Assembly (NCBI RefSeq): GCF_943912555.1
Contig: NZ_CALTUR010000108.1
Coordinates: 1-5,597, forward strand
DNA length: 5,597 nt
Reading direction: 5' to 3'
Origin: an uncultured Streptococcus sp.
GTDB lineage: Bacteria > Bacillota > Bacilli > Lactobacillales > Streptococcaceae
The translations under genes and the position numbers were made by a program. The notes beneath the pieces are model-generated. The model was not told the DNA's origin and ran no database searches. It was given only the letters and a program-made list of their open reading frames with translations. Of the stretch, positions 5,009 through 5,597 are shown in pieces (the first letter of the stretch is position 1; the number at the start of each line of letters is the position of its first letter).

Positions 5009-5597
5009 AGGATGACTCCAATCAAGAGAGAATAGGCTAAAACGACCAGAGTCACAATCGTAATGAACTGACTGATAAATCGTGCTTTCAAGTAATTTTT
5101 CATCATGAAAATATTTTTGATATCCAGCATTGGACCAATAACGAGAAAGGCCAAAACTGGTGCCGAGCCGAAACTTGATAGAAGAGAAGCACCGATAAAG
5201 GCATCTGCCTCACTGCAGAGAGAAAGAAGAAAGGCTAAAAGCATCAAAAGCAGGATGGCAAAAAGAGGGGTTGCGCTGATAGAGGTCAGAATCCGTGTCG
5301 GAACATAGACCTGTATGACAGAGGCAAAGAGACAGCCAAATACCAAATAACGCCCCGTATCAAAAAATTCATCAATGGCTTGCACAAAGACCTGAAAAAC
5401 TTTCTTTGCAGGCCTCAAGTGAGAAAAATCATGTTCATGACAGGCCAACCGATTTTCTTTTTGAATCGGTTCTTGCCAGAAAAATCCTAGAAAAATCCCA
5501 AGTATCACAGCTACAAGAATGGAACCAAGAGCTCGTAACAGAGCGACATGGAAGGAGTTGCCAAAGGCAGAATAGGTCGCAAATAGAACAATAGGAT
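5005..5597 (-). CDS. UPF0718/COG0701 permease, C-terminal part (5' end outside window)
   Basis: The frame stays open from its TGA (5005-5007) through the window edge at 5597, giving 196 visible residues. The family is usually about 300 long, so roughly 100 are missing. A GTG at 5506-5508 is internal: the frame upstream encodes family-like sequence (PIVLFATYSAFGN and a membrane helix) without a stop. About five hydrophobic segments are visible. Conserved signatures are CSEADAFIG and LAFLVIGPMLDIKN, both typical of these permeases. A polar loop contains the cluster CHEHDFSH (codons at 5419-5442), a possible metal-binding patch. It is encoded directly upstream of the DUF1980 partner with a 4-bp overlap. 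The transported substrate is unknown. Its promoter, and any metal-responsive operator, lies beyond the window. Confidence 0.85.
   Translation of the reverse strand, partial: PIVLFATYSAFGNSFHVALLRALGSILVAVILGIFLGFFWQEPIQKENRLACHEHDFSHLRPAKKVFQVFVQAIDEFFDTGRYLVFGCLFASVIQVYVPTRILTSISATPLFAILLLMLLAFLLSLCSEADAFIGASLLSSFGSAPVLAFLVIGPMLDIKNIFMMKNYLKARFISQFITIVTLVVLAYSLLIGVIL

Noticed and set aside
5506..5508. GTG as start codon of the permease
   Set aside because: The frame continues upstream to the window edge with family-like membrane sequence and no stop, so this codon is an internal valine.
1..5597. CRISPR array, insertion sequence, tRNA or rRNA
   Set aside because: No regularly spaced repeats, transposase motifs or terminal inverted repeats, and no tRNA cloverleaf or conserved rRNA stretches were seen on either strand.

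Overview
This 5.6-kb window looks like chromosome from a low-GC Gram-positive bacterium, most likely a Streptococcus or close relative. The support is its AT-rich composition, strong AGGAG-type ribosome binding sites, consensus sigma-A promoters, a CcpA-type cre site, and gene families common in streptococci. Genus is inferred from style and gene content, not from a marker gene.

Layout. Positions 1-109 hold the last 35 codons of an unidentified plus-strand gene, followed by a weak terminator. Positions 272-2014 encode a cytoplasmic GH13 maltodextrin hydrolase of the neopullulanase/cyclomaltodextrinase type. It has its own promoter (180-208) and a near-consensus cre site (223-236) just downstream of the predicted transcription start, so glucose repression by CcpA is likely. 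Positions 2134-3162 are a two-gene unit: a 103-residue protein I do not recognise and an alpha/beta hydrolase 3 bp behind it. The unit starts from a promoter overlaid with inverted ACAAAT-like half-sites. Positions 3341-3987 are a toxin-antitoxin pair with a 4-bp overlap: an AbrB/MazE-type antitoxin and a Doc (Fic-fold) toxin, with their own extended -10 promoter and a small inverted repeat in the spacer.

Two hairpin terminators (4019-4070 and 4117-4173) separate this from a convergent minus-strand operon. That operon encodes a permease (UPF0718/COG0701, its 5' end outside the window) and its usual partner, a TIGR03943/DUF1980 membrane protein, with a 4-bp ATGA overlap. The pair probably works as one membrane complex. 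A Cys/His-rich loop in the permease hints at metal handling, but this is not proven.

I see no wholly new system. The items most worth a second look are the Doc toxin, which has Asn where the Fic motif usually has a metal-binding acid and is paired with an AbrB-type antitoxin, and the unidentified 103-residue protein coupled to a hydrolase behind an apparently repressor-controlled promoter.
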